From Pantoea sp. At-9b (GTDB lineage: Bacteria; Pseudomonadota; Gammaproteobacteria; Enterobacterales; Enterobacteriaceae), in assembly GCF_000175935.2 (NCBI RefSeq), contig NC_014840.1, positions 186,001 through 250,000 on the forward strand: a stretch of 64,000 nt of DNA, in the 5' to 3' direction. Positions 53,227 to 62,209 of this stretch are shown one piece after another. The notes under the pieces were generated by a model. The model was not told the DNA's origin. It was given only the letters and a program-made list of their open reading frames with translations, and made no database searches. The translations under genes were made by a program, and so were the position numbers. Every line of letters starts with the position of its first letter. The first letter of the stretch is position 1.

Positions 53227-53859
53227 ATGAAACAAAAATCCACTCCTGCAGCAGTTGCCGCTATAGTCGCTGCGCTTACTGCATCGCTAGCGCCGGTTCC
53301 TGCAAAAAGCACCGTTCTGCCTGCTTCAGTGGTTGAGTCAAAAGCCCACAGCCGAATGGCTACCGTAATGACACTCGATCTTCCTGGTGGGCAAGTGTAC
53401 TTGCCTTTGGATGTTGCCACTGACTATTTAAATGATATCAGTGAGCGTCAGCAATTTGCCCTTCACAACATAATCCAGGATCGTCAACGTGAGGGAAAAG
53501 GGGCGCTTCTGCACGAAGCACAGACGCTGAAGGATCTGAAACGACTCTGCCTTGAGTCAATTGAGAACAGTCTTCGAGTCAAGGAAGCAGTTAAAATTGT
53601 CATGGCTCAGGATAACCTTGCCAAGCAATACCCCGGCGATCTGGAACAGCAGGTCAAGTATCGCAACCAGTTAATACGGTTTGGTCGTGCTGTTGCAAAA
53701 AGTGAGTTTTTGGCTCGCGATATGATTTCAGCCATAGAGCAGAGCAAGGCACCCGCTAAGACAGTCAAGCTAACTGACATGCCCAGCGATGAAGATGTGC
53801 GTAACATGATTGCTGCCGAGCACCGAAACCTTGGACTGCCTTCAACGGGATTCTCTTAA
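53227..53859 (+). CDS. Unrecognised protein upstream of a YafO-like toxin, possible antitoxin
   Basis: A 210-residue protein. Start ATG 53227 is preferred because AGAGG lies five bases before it; the in-frame ATG at 53209 is worse placed. Residues 1-40 are low-complexity and Ala/Pro-rich (PAAVAAIVAALTASLAPVPA) and could be read as a signal peptide. The rest is soluble, charged and helical, starting MTLDLPGGQVYLPLDVATDY and including RQQFALHNIIQDRQREGKG. It does not look like YafN, the usual YafO antitoxin (about 97 residues). Its stop overlaps the toxin start (TAATG), so both are translationally coupled, as in toxin-antitoxin operons. Confidence 0.6.
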   Translation: MKQKSTPAAVAAIVAALTASLAPVPAKSTVLPASVVESKAHSRMATVMTLDLPGGQVYLPLDVATDYLNDISERQQFALHNIIQDRQREGKGALLHEAQTLKDLKRLCLESIENSLRVKEAVKIVMAQDNLAKQYPGDLEQQVKYRNQLIRFGRAVAKSEFLARDMISAIEQSKAPAKTVKLTDMPSDEDVRNMIAAEHRNLGLPSTGFS

Positions 53860-54239
53860 TGGCATATGCGGTTAGTATTCATAAGGATGTGGAGTTTCAG
53901 CAGATAGCTAAGCCTTATGCTAAAGCCCTCCAGGACTGGAAGAATAACGGTGTTCTGCCTGACCGGTTCGGAAGTGAGGGGCAGTGGGAGCACAATGCCA
54001 GGCTCTGTGACTCACACGTTTATAAGATACACATCAGACTCCCAGCTGAGCAAGCATGGCCTAAGAACCGAGCACAGATTGATCGGACATCAGATCATTA
54101 TCTGGTTTATACAAAGCACTGGATGAGTGAGGAGAGGATTCAGATCATCAGCATCATGAGTCCCAAAGGACACCAGATGGCCAATACATCATTTTTGGCG
54201 GTGTTAGAGGCGAGAGCCGAGGATTTTCAAAATGAATAA
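53859..54239 (+). CDS. YafO-family toxin (mRNA interferase-like)
   Basis: A 126-residue protein that resembles E. coli YafO (132 residues, ribosome-dependent mRNA interferase) over most of its length. Shared blocks are DWKNNGVLPDRFG (YafO: YKRDGVLPDIFG), HVYKIHIRL, the RTSDHYLVY segment (YafO: RTNDEAHLVY), and IISIMSPKGHQMA (YafO: LIAILKPEPHKLA). It follows the unknown 210-residue gene with a one-base overlap and is followed at once by a strong terminator, so the operon is only these two genes. Confidence 0.82.
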   Translation: MAYAVSIHKDVEFQQIAKPYAKALQDWKNNGVLPDRFGSEGQWEHNARLCDSHVYKIHIRLPAEQAWPKNRAQIDRTSDHYLVYTKHWMSEERIQIISIMSPKGHQMANTSFLAVLEARAEDFQNE

Positions 54240-54268
54240 AGCCCGCGAAAAGCGGGCTTAGTTTTTTC
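54239..54268 (+). terminator. Terminator of the YafO-like operon
   Basis: Stem AAGCCCGC and GCGGGCTT with a GAAAA loop, followed by AGTTTTTT, just after the toxin stop codon. A canonical intrinsic terminator. Confidence 0.9.
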
Positions 54269-54329
54269 AAGGTGGTCTCAGTGTGGACACTTTCAGAATT
54301 AAATCCACTTAATTCAATGAGGTAACACT

Positions 54330-55022
54330 ATGAAATCAACGCTTTATCTGTTTTGTTGCTTAATTCTGTGTGTCAGTACCAGCGTGCTGGCACAAACCCT
54401 GCCTCGTATCGGTATTATCGGTGCCGGATCGATGGGGGGAACGCTTGGCCGCTTGTGGGTAAAAGCGGGTTACCCGGTCTTTTTTTCTTCCCGACATCCA
54501 CAGGAATTACAGCCACTGATCGCCTCGCTCGGTCCCCTGGCGAAGGCGGGTACACCCCAACAGGCCGCTGAGTTCGGTGATGTGGTTGTCATGGCTGTAC
54601 CTTACGGTGCTCTGCCTTCCCTGGGGAAAAGCCTGGCTGATCCGTTGAAGGGCAAAGTGGTGCTGGATGTAGCCAACCCCTACCCGCAGAGAGATGGTGA
54701 TGTTGCCACCCAGGCGTTACAGGTTGGAAGCGGTGTTTACAGTGCCGGTCTGTTTCCGGAGGCTCGCGTTGTGCGCGGATTTAATTCGCTGGCGGCTTCC
54801 AGTCTTGCATCCAATGCGCATCGGAGCGGCGAGGCTCTGGCCGTACCTCTGGCCGGAGACGACAAAAAGGCGCTGGATACTGTCGTACAATTGACGAAAG
54901 CCGCTGGTTTTGCCCCGGTTGTGGTGGGGGATCTGAGCAAAGCCAGGTTATTTCAGCCAGGCAGTGATTTATTTTTACAAACGATGACGGCGGATGAGTT
55001 AAAACAGGCGATTAACCAATGA
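54330..55022 (+). CDS. Exported NAD(P)-binding protein of the F420-reductase-like family
   Basis: A 230-residue protein with a predicted Sec signal (hydrophobic core LFCCLILCVSTSVLA, cleavage before QTLPR). Right after it comes a Rossmann motif IGIIGAGSMGGTLGRLW and the SSRHPQELQPL segment typical of NADPH:F420 oxidoreductase-like proteins, then AVPYGALPSL and VVRGFNSLAASSLAS. The family is cytoplasmic as a rule; export would be odd because NADPH is not in the periplasm. The signal could be a misread start, but no better start with a ribosome site was found. Confidence 0.75.
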   Translation: MKSTLYLFCCLILCVSTSVLAQTLPRIGIIGAGSMGGTLGRLWVKAGYPVFFSSRHPQELQPLIASLGPLAKAGTPQQAAEFGDVVVMAVPYGALPSLGKSLADPLKGKVVLDVANPYPQRDGDVATQALQVGSGVYSAGLFPEARVVRGFNSLAASSLASNAHRSGEALAVPLAGDDKKALDTVVQLTKAAGFAPVVVGDLSKARLFQPGSDLFLQTMTADELKQAINQ

Positions 55023-55231
55023 CATGAGCCGCGCATAATTCTGATTCGCTGAATAAATGCTTGCTGGCGCTCCATGAAATGTTCATCTTTCTGACAGAGA
55101 TGATGAGCTAACATGAAGACAGTGAACCAAACCTCACGATTTGTGTTTCCACTCCTCGTGCTTCTACGGCATAATCCGCCCCCGCCGAGTCAGAGGTCCC
55201 TCCAGGGCCGTGACGCCACAGAGGTTTAAGT

Positions 55232-55582
55232 ATGACAGACATTCAGCAGCTGATACTCGCTGCCAGGCCCTTGATTCCCTTCAGACGCATCCATGACGCA
55301 CAGGCATTCCTGAAATTATGGCCGCTGGAGGATCAGTTTGCGCTGATCAGTGCGCTTTGCATCGGGCGTGACCACATGGGTGCCAACGTTATCCGGCCCG
55401 GATATGTCGCCGAGGATCAGTCATTTGACCGCTTCCTGCATATCGGTAGCACCGGAATCTGGCTGATCATGCCAGAGGATTTTGCTGGCATGCTGTGTGA
55501 GGCTGGCGCATCGCTGTCAGAATGGTTTACCGCGTTTGAGCATTGTGCTGAGGCGTCGGGCTACGAGCTGGACGAATTCTGA
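55232..55582 (+). CDS. Small protein of unknown function, DUF3775-like
   Basis: A 116-residue protein, DQFALISALCIGRDHMGAN in the middle and GIWLIMPEDFAGMLCEAGASLSEWF near the end. The layout resembles DUF3775-type proteins, but this is remembered only roughly. A bidirectional terminator (55679-55714) follows after about 100 bases. No operon partner. Confidence 0.55.
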   Translation: MTDIQQLILAARPLIPFRRIHDAQAFLKLWPLEDQFALISALCIGRDHMGANVIRPGYVAEDQSFDRFLHIGSTGIWLIMPEDFAGMLCEAGASLSEWFTAFEHCAEASGYELDEF

Positions 55583-55678
55583 ATCTTTTGTAGGCTCGCC
55601 ACCTGTGCACGATTTCGCGGCAAAAACGCCAGAATATTTACATCTTTGACCCGCCCTGGACTTGCGACTCCCTATTGC

Positions 55679-55714
55679 AAAGGTGCCAACAGTGATTCAG
55701 ACGCTGGCACCTTT
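55679..55714. terminator. Bidirectional terminator between convergent genes
   Basis: Stem AAAGGTGCCA (55679-55688) and TGGCACCTTT (55705-55714) with a 16-base loop, between the small protein gene and the convergent SDR gene. Confidence 0.65.
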
Positions 55715-55741
55715 CCAGCTGTTTTCAGGACGAGCAATTAT

Positions 55742-56494
55742 TTAAAACTGCACGCCTTTAGTCAGCCCGCCATCGACAGTGAGGTTAGTCCCTGTGGTAA
55801 AGCTCGCTGCGGAGCTTGCCAGAAAAAGCACGGCTTTCGCCACCTCGTCCGGACGTGCCATACGCCCCATTGGGTTCATCGCCAGGCATTCGGCAAACAG
55901 TTCAGGTGTCTCACGTTCGATTTTCCCCCACACCCCGTCGGTAAAGTAGACGTTGCCAGGAGAAACGGTATTGACGCGAATGTTTTCAGCGGCCAGCTTT
56001 GCCGACAGGGTTTTTCCATAGTGGATCAACGCGCTCTTGAGTACGCCATAGGGTTCAGCAAACATATCCACTTCACGACCAGACACGCTTGAAATAAGCA
56101 CGATAGATCCCGATTGCGACTGGCGAAGCCAGGGCAAAGCCGCGTTCACCATCCCCACTGAACCGAGCAGGTCGGTTTCAAAAGCGAGACGCCAGGTTTC
56201 AGGATCAGAACCCCCGGCCAGGGCGCTGACATTGGGAATAACGATATCGATACCGCCCATTTGTGCGGCAGCTTCCGCCGCCCAAGTGTTTAACTGTTCA
56301 GGTTCTGTGACATCGACTTTATAGCCAAAGGCACGCTCTCCCAGTGCGGCTTGTGCCGCCGCAATCTCTTCACCCTTTCTGGCACAAAATGCGACAGTGG
56401 CCCCTTCGGATAAAAATGCTTCGGCAATGGCTCGGCCAATTCCGCGTGTTCCACCACTCAGCATGACTCTGGCATTCTTGAGACCCAAATCCAT
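55742..56494 (-). CDS. Short-chain dehydrogenase/reductase
   Basis: A 250-residue SDR. ATG 56494 has AGGAG six bases before, so the longer frame from 56551 was rejected. Motifs: cofactor site SGGTRGIGRAIAE, Asp at DVTEPEQL, the segment IVIPNVSALAGG (replacing the usual NNAG), catalytic SSVSGREVDMFAEPYGVLKSA, where Tyr and Lys are present, and the late VNTVSPGNVYF. Substrate not predictable. It is divergent from a LysR gene, which probably controls it. Confidence 0.88.
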   Translation of the reverse strand: MDLGLKNARVMLSGGTRGIGRAIAEAFLSEGATVAFCARKGEEIAAAQAALGERAFGYKVDVTEPEQLNTWAAEAAAQMGGIDIVIPNVSALAGGSDPETWRLAFETDLLGSVGMVNAALPWLRQSQSGSIVLISSVSGREVDMFAEPYGVLKSALIHYGKTLSAKLAAENIRVNTVSPGNVYFTDGVWGKIERETPELFAECLAMNPMGRMARPDEVAKAVLFLASSAASFTTGTNLTVDGGLTKGVQF

Positions 56495-56621
56495 AATATT
56501 CTCCTGTTCCCCACGCTCAACCGGCCGGGATGATGATTGTCTGTGGAGCAATATAGGATTTGACCCTCATTCTGAAAAATGAAATTAATAGAACCCATCA
56601 TTCATAAAATAAGAACACGCA

Positions 56622-57512
56622 ATGCAACTTTCTCAACTCAGAGCTTTCTGTGCGGTCGCGCAAACCGGGTCGATCTCGGGTGCGGCCCGGGTGTTAAACC
56701 GAGTACCTTCCGGCATCACGGTGCGCATTCAGCAACTGGAACAGGATTTGGGCTGTGAACTGTTTCTTCGCGACCGGCAGGGGATGTCGCTGTCGCAGAA
56801 CGGTCGCTTACTGCTGGAGCATGCTCAACGCATTCTGGACCTCACCGACAGTACGCGACTTTTGATGCGAGAAGAAGATTTGGGCGGCAAACTGGTGATT
56901 GGCGCTCTGGATGTGGTTTTGGTTGATTTCATGCCCGCACTGATTGGCACCTTTCGTAAAAGATACAGCGGCATTGGTCTCGACATCCGGCACGAAGCCT
57001 CTGAAGTTTTAGTGCAACATGTGGCTGATGGGACGCTCGACATCGCACTGACGGATGGCCCGGTACAGTCAAAGGCACTGGAGAGCCGACTGGCCTTCGT
57101 GGACGAAATGTTGCTGATTACGGAGCTTAATCATCCCGCCGTAACAACGCCATCGGACCTCCAGTGTTCAGAGCTCTATGGTTTTCGGCATGATTGTTCT
57201 TTTCGTTTTCGCATGGATCGATGGCTGGCCGAAGAACGTATCAACCATCTGCCTGTCACGGAAATTGAGTCATACCATACGATGCTGGCCTGCGTAACAG
57301 CAGGGATGGGGGCGGCGTGGGTGTTGCGATCGGTATTACAAACCTTACCCGGTCATCAGCTTGTGCGTAGCCACTCACTTGGCAAGGTCGGGTATACCGA
57401 AATCCATTATCTCTGGCGCAGCGGGCATTTATCCCCGAATGCCCGCCGGTTGATGGAAACAGGGAGTGAACTGGGCGAACGGCGTAATACCCGTAGCTGG
57501 AGCAAAATATGA
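56622..57512 (+). CDS. LysR-family regulator divergent from the SDR gene
   Basis: A 296-residue LysR protein, helix-turn-helix in FCAVAQTGSISGAARVLNRVPSGITVRIQQLEQDL, then an effector domain (IGALDVVLVDFMPALIGTF, DIALTDGPVQ). It is divergent from the SDR gene with about 127 bases between; this pairing suggests it is the local regulator. Confidence 0.87.
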   Translation: MQLSQLRAFCAVAQTGSISGAARVLNRVPSGITVRIQQLEQDLGCELFLRDRQGMSLSQNGRLLLEHAQRILDLTDSTRLLMREEDLGGKLVIGALDVVLVDFMPALIGTFRKRYSGIGLDIRHEASEVLVQHVADGTLDIALTDGPVQSKALESRLAFVDEMLLITELNHPAVTTPSDLQCSELYGFRHDCSFRFRMDRWLAEERINHLPVTEIESYHTMLACVTAGMGAAWVLRSVLQTLPGHQLVRSHSLGKVGYTEIHYLWRSGHLSPNARRLMETGSELGERRNTRSWSKI

Positions 57513-57556
57513 TATCCGGGCCTGCTGAAAATCAGCGGCCCGGACATGCCCCTGCG

Positions 57557-57883
57557 TTATGACATTGCCACCACAGAACGTTTCATGGTTCCGGTCAGGT
57601 TGCCCAACAGGTTGTTAACGATGTGAATCGCCAGCACTACGCTGCGGATATTGTAATAAAGCGCGCCATCGTTCTGGATGAGGTATTGCTCAAATTCGCG
57701 ATTCTGCATTAACGCCAAGGCCTGGTTGATATGCTCCCGCAGGTGATTGCAGTTATTCATATACACGTCCAGGGACTGATACATGCCATCCGTCAGTTGA
57801 TAGAGTAGGGCATTCACTTGCTCAAATTGTGTTATCAGTTCCTGATGGTGATGACCGTGTTGAATAAAACCATCGATATCCAT
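57557..57883 (-). CDS. Helical hypothetical protein linked to a chemoreceptor
   Basis: A 108-residue, alpha-helical soluble protein with a His-rich start (GFIQHGHHHQELI). It starts 31 bases after the chemoreceptor stop codon on the same strand, so the two are probably co-transcribed. No family recognised; it is not CheW-like by length or motif. Confidence 0.55.
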   Translation of the reverse strand: MDIDGFIQHGHHHQELITQFEQVNALLYQLTDGMYQSLDVYMNNCNHLREHINQALALMQNREFEQYLIQNDGALYYNIRSVVLAIHIVNNLLGNLTGTMKRSVVAMS

Positions 57884-57914
57884 TGATTACCTTCCTCTGT
57901 CACTGCTTCGCTGA

Positions 57915-59576
57915 TTAGAAACTTTGCCAGTTAGCGTCAGCCGTCTTATCAAGGGATACCGGTTGAAGGGGCAAGGTCTTTACCGTACTGACAGTTTTGT
58001 TGGTGTGTACTGACTTCGCCTGAACATCATTTGTGGTAAGGGTGAACTGGCTGACCAGCGCAGATAAAGAGCTTGCCTGATCCTGAAGAGAAGCGGAGGC
58101 GGCGGAGGCTTCCTCAACCAGTGCCGCATTCTGCTGGGTAACATCATCCATTTGACTGATGGCAAGATGTACCTGAGTGATACCGGTGTTCTGTTCTTCG
58201 GCTGCCGCCGCGATCTCATTGACCAAATCGTTGACCTGCCGGAAAGCGGTTTTCAGACCGGCCATATTTCCTTCGACGGCTTCTGCCTGCACAGCACCGG
58301 ATTCAACCAAGTTATACGAGCTGTCGATGAGGTGCTTGATCTCCCGGGCAGCTTGGGTAGATCGCTGGGAAAGATTGCGTACCTCGCCAGCCACCACAGC
58401 GAACCCTTTACCGTGTTCGCCCGCACGGGCAGCTTCAACCGCAGCATTGAGGGCCAGGATATTAGTCTGGAATGCAATGCCTTCGATTAAGGTTACGATC
58501 TCGGTAATTTTTTTCGAACTGCTCCGGATCTCGGTCATCGTCGCCAACATGCTGGCGAGCGATGCCTCGCTCGCGTCAGAGAGTTCAGTTGCATTGCTGG
58601 CTAAACGGCTGGCCTGACGGGTGTTATCCGCCGTCTGCCGGACGGTTTCGCTCAGCTCTGCCATGCTGGCTGCGGTCTGCTCAAGTGATGCTGCCTGTTG
58701 TTCCGTTCGGGATGACAGATCTTCATTACCTGCTGCGATTTGCGCGGAAGCGGAGCTGACAGAATGGGAGGCCGTGCTCACCGATGCAAGTGCGGAACCC
58801 ACACGACCAAGAAGCTGGTTAAATGAACGGGCCATCGTACCGACTTCATCTTTGCTACTGGCGTCTGCCGAGACACTCAAGTCCAGGTTTTCACCCACAT
58901 GGTTCATGATATCGCCAACACGTTTAAGACTGCGGCGGATTCTGATAATCGTCATCGCCGTAAGCGCGCCGAGCAGGATAAGGGCTGTTGTGACACCAAT
59001 GTTCATGCCCCACAAAGTACGCTGGTAGGTTTGCTGATTAATGGTGCGCAATCCGTCCCCGAGTGCAATGTTTAGCGCCAGCTGTTTGCGATAATTATCT
59101 TTAAGCTGGGTAATGGCCCCGCCGATGCCATTCTCGCTATCAAGCATGCTCAGCGTGACGTCATCCTGATGCGATCGCGATGCATTGAGAAATGCAGGCA
59201 GACGAGATTCAACTTGTTGCAATATGGCTAAGCCTTTCTCGGTCATTCTTTGGTCTTCATCGCTGGAGATATCGTTTTTGAGGTAGTAATCAGCGAGTGT
59301 TTTGATATCCGCTATCCGTTGCATTATCTGTTGTTCAACCGGAGGCATTTTAGCGTTATCGGTCTGGCTCTGGTGCCGGTATAGCGAAATGGAAAGTCGG
59401 TTGCTCCGATCAATAAGTTCACCTAAATCTTTTATTGAAGGAATCGCGTTGACCTGTACGAATTCGAAGCGCTCCTGAAACCCGGCCAAAAGTTTGAGCG
59501 AGATAATACCGGTAATAACCAGTGACGCTGATAGTAGAACGAAAGCCAGGGTAAGCCTTTGAGTGATATTCATCAT
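57915..59576 (-). CDS. Methyl-accepting chemotaxis protein
   Basis: A 553-residue receptor from ATG 59576. The first membrane helix is at residues about 10-30, a four-helix-bundle ligand domain follows, and the second helix is at about 180-205 ([19 protein letters not shown]). Then come HAMP, methylation helices and the conserved hairpin tip [20 protein letters not shown]. The C terminus ends in NWQSF, close to the NWETF pentapeptide with which Tsr/Tar bind CheR and CheB. It is followed by a small helical gene. Ligand unknown. Confidence 0.92.
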   Translation of the reverse strand: MMNITQRLTLAFVLLSASLVITGIISLKLLAGFQERFEFVQVNAIPSIKDLGELIDRSNRLSISLYRHQSQTDNAKMPPVEQQIMQRIADIKTLADYYLKNDISSDEDQRMTEKGLAILQQVESRLPAFLNASRSHQDDVTLSMLDSENGIGGAITQLKDNYRKQLALNIALGDGLRTINQQTYQRTLWGMNIGVTTALILLGALTAMTIIRIRRSLKRVGDIMNHVGENLDLSVSADASSKDEVGTMARSFNQLLGRVGSALASVSTASHSVSSASAQIAAGNEDLSSRTEQQAASLEQTAASMAELSETVRQTADNTRQASRLASNATELSDASEASLASMLATMTEIRSSSKKITEIVTLIEGIAFQTNILALNAAVEAARAGEHGKGFAVVAGEVRNLSQRSTQAAREIKHLIDSSYNLVESGAVQAEAVEGNMAGLKTAFRQVNDLVNEIAAAAEEQNTGITQVHLAISQMDDVTQQNAALVEEASAASASLQDQASSLSALVSQFTLTTNDVQAKSVHTNKTVSTVKTLPLQPVSLDKTADANWQSF

Positions 59577-59709
59577 TTTTACCTGGTAAATGTTAATAAT
59601 AGTGAGATGTAACTTCCGAACCATCGGCAGGGGACGGAGAAGTTTTATTTCAAAATAAATGACTTAATTTATTTATTATGTTCAGTTTATTTGATTAAAT
59701 GGTGGGGTA

Positions 59710-60714
59710 TTAATTCCGACCGGACGTTGCTTTCGCGGCCATCCATTGACGATATTGCGCTGGTGACATTTCCATCATCTGATTAAATGCTTTGCGAAAT
59801 GAGGTCTCTTCAGAATAACCACAGTCCCTCGAAATCTGACGAATACTGACACTGGTGCTGGTTAGCATGGTACAAGCCGATTCAATCCGGATTCTTGTAA
59901 TGAATTCCTTTGGTGTTTCCTGGGATAGTGTCTTTAACCTTCTTTGCAGGGTGCGTTCGGTGGTATTTAAGGCAACGGCCAGCTGTGCCGCATTGATGGA
60001 AGGGTTCTGAAATCGAATGATCTCCTGGGCACGAACCAGCAGCGACGTCCCGGCACTCAGCGATTCCAGCGGTGTGCCAAGGTGTTGGCCCAGGAAATGG
60101 TTATCCGCCAGTGACATCTCTGACGTGAGATGAGCCACCTCTGCACCGGCACCTTTTTCAATGATCTTTAGGGCCAGTGATATCCAGGAAAAACACCCGC
60201 CAGTGGTCAGCACTCCCCGGTCTTCGACCAGTGTTTCACCCCGTGCCGGAATGGCGTCTGGATAACGTTCTTGCAGCATATGACTGACCCACCATGTAGT
60301 TGCATAAGACCTTCCCTGTAGCAAACCGGCTTCGCCGAGAACGACGCCTCCGGTACCGGAAGCAGCGACCAGAGCACCGTTCTCATACACTTTCTTAAAC
60401 CAGGCGGCGGCCAGGCGGATATTGGCTATGTTTAGCGGCCGCAGGTCCGCTCCGAGTAACATGCCCGGTGCAATCACCACATCAGGTTGTCCTGCCGCCT
60501 GAAAAGAACTGTCGATGTGAATAAGCCGGCCTTCAGTATCCCAGACCGGTCCGCCATCGGCACTGACCACCAGAGTTTCAAAGGTTTTTCCCGGGAATTT
60601 AGCCGCATGAGTGGGGGAACCGGCGATGGCTTTATTGGTGATCCAGAATAAATCGGTCAGTCCTGCAACAGCGGAAAGAACGCTGCCTTCCAGGGCAAGT
60701 ATGGCAATACGCAT
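59710..60714 (-). CDS. GlxA-type AraC-family regulator with DJ-1/PfpI domain
   Basis: A 334-residue regulator. The N-terminal half is a class I amidotransferase-like (DJ-1/PfpI) domain, ILALEGSVLSAVAGLTDLF to VGLKIIEKG-like ISLALKIIEKG; the residue normally an active Cys is replaced by the ASGTGGVVLGEAGLL segment without Cys, so it is probably a ligand sensor. The C-terminal half has two AraC helix-turn-helix motifs (NAAQLAVALNTTERTLQRRLK and SIRQISRDCGYSEETSFRKAF). It stands alone; its target may be distant. Confidence 0.86.
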   Translation of the reverse strand: MRIAILALEGSVLSAVAGLTDLFWITNKAIAGSPTHAAKFPGKTFETLVVSADGGPVWDTEGRLIHIDSSFQAAGQPDVVIAPGMLLGADLRPLNIANIRLAAAWFKKVYENGALVAASGTGGVVLGEAGLLQGRSYATTWWVSHMLQERYPDAIPARGETLVEDRGVLTTGGCFSWISLALKIIEKGAGAEVAHLTSEMSLADNHFLGQHLGTPLESLSAGTSLLVRAQEIIRFQNPSINAAQLAVALNTTERTLQRRLKTLSQETPKEFITRIRIESACTMLTSTSVSIRQISRDCGYSEETSFRKAFNQMMEMSPAQYRQWMAAKATSGRN

Positions 60715-61195
60715 CTATTTCATCCTGTTTTAAAATTGTCGTAAATTGCGTGAAAAATGTGACTTTTTTCCTGTCTGATTTTTGGCATATCTGACGATCG
60801 ATTTTTGTTTGCTTTTGTTCACCTAAAACAAGTTTTGAATGGACCTGATTATCCCATGAAAACAGCAGGCACTGCTGCGGTTATGTAACTTTCCTGCTAA
60901 CAGGATGTGACTGAAATTTGTACAGCAGGCAGGGGCCGGGCGCGCATGACAATAAGTGGGCTGAGGTGGCGGGTATACATGGATAGAAAAGAAGAGATGG
61001 TGAAAGCGGGGATATTACTTGTTGTTTATTAGCGTGGCGGAATCGTTATTTTCAATAATGGTTACGCACCCATTTCCCTTACCAGGGAAATGATTGCATT
61101 AAACATTCAGTGCTGAGTTTCATGTTCAAAAGAGGATGAAAATTCATCAAAGATGAATCGGTTCGCTGGATAATTTGTCCGGCGTACTTTTTACA
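60715..61195. other. Gene-free stretch
   Basis: About 480 bases upstream of the GlxA-type gene. It has one short hairpin, CATTTCCCT (61070-61078) and AGGGAAATG (61083-61091). No gene seen. Confidence 0.45.
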
Positions 61196-62083
61196 TCAGC
61201 CAATCCAATTTTCAGCCATAAAATCAATAAAACAGCGTATCCGCGGGGAAAGATAGCGACTGGTTGGCCACAATGCGGAAAAGGTGCCCTGCTTTATGCA
61301 AGAACCGGCCAGAACTTCTTTCAGTTCTCCCTGATTGAAAGCTTCACGCACGACAAAGTCAGGGACATAACTGATCCCCAGCCCTGAGGTACTGATACGG
61401 ATGACAGCTTCAATATTGTTCGCCGTTAACACGGACGCGGGATTAAAATCACCGGTGATACGCATCTCGCGCAGCTCCCAGGGTTGGATAAGCCCGGTGG
61501 CAGGGAAGCGAAAGAGAACACATTTATGGTTGCTCAACTCTTCGGGTGACGCAGGTGCACCATGCGCATCAAGATAAGCGGGGCTGGCGCAGAGCACGAA
61601 GTTAAAATTACCCAACGTTTTTGCTGTCAGCCTGGAATCCGCTATTTCCCCACTGCGAATAGCCACATCGAAACCTTCATCGATAATGTTGACCAGTCGA
61701 TCGCTGAAGTCCAATTCCAGCTCAATATCAGGGTAACGCTGGGTAAAGGCAGGAAGCAGGGGAAGCAGCAACCGATAGCCAATTACCGGAAGTGAAACCC
61801 TCAATTTCCCTGCGGGTTGCTCCACGGTGCTGGTCAGCTCGGCTTCGGCTTCCCGCAACTGTTCAAGAATGTGCTGACAGCGTGCCAGCAATACCACACC
61901 TTCAGCCGTCAGGCTGACATTGCGAGTGCTGCGATTAAAAAGCCTGACACCCAGTTTGTTTTCAAGTCTGGCAACGTTCTTGCCCACTGCCGATGCGGAA
62001 ATACCCAGGGACCGTGCTGCTTCTACAAAGCTCAGGGCTTCGGCTGTGCGAACAAAAGAAGTCAGTGAAGTAAAACTGTCCAT
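61196..62083 (-). CDS. LysR-family regulator divergent from a DHA2 exporter
   Basis: A 295-residue LysR protein of the DmlR/AaeR-like group: SLTSFVRTAEALSFVEAARSL, SASAVGKNVARLENKLGVRLF, LVNIIDEGFDVAIRSGEI. It is divergent from the drug exporter with about 126 bases between and should regulate it. Confidence 0.86.
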   Translation of the reverse strand: MDSFTSLTSFVRTAEALSFVEAARSLGISASAVGKNVARLENKLGVRLFNRSTRNVSLTAEGVVLLARCQHILEQLREAEAELTSTVEQPAGKLRVSLPVIGYRLLLPLLPAFTQRYPDIELELDFSDRLVNIIDEGFDVAIRSGEIADSRLTAKTLGNFNFVLCASPAYLDAHGAPASPEELSNHKCVLFRFPATGLIQPWELREMRITGDFNPASVLTANNIEAVIRISTSGLGISYVPDFVVREAFNQGELKEVLAGSCIKQGTFSALWPTSRYLSPRIRCFIDFMAENWIG

Positions 62084-62159
62084 TGATTATTAACTTTATG
62101 TCAGTTCAGAAGGTATTTTCAGTCTATTTATCTCCTTAAATATCCGCAATAGGATGACT

Positions 62160-62188
62160 GGATATTGTTTTCCCCTCTTTCAATATCC
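62160..62188. promoter_or_regulatory. Inverted repeat before the DHA2 exporter
   Basis: GGATATTG (62160-62167) and CAATATCC (62181-62188), perfect 8-base arms 13 bases apart, just before the exporter start. Fits a LysR site or an RNA hairpin near the ribosome site. Confidence 0.45.
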
Positions 62189-62209
62189 TGAATGCAAAAG
62201 GGTCATCAG

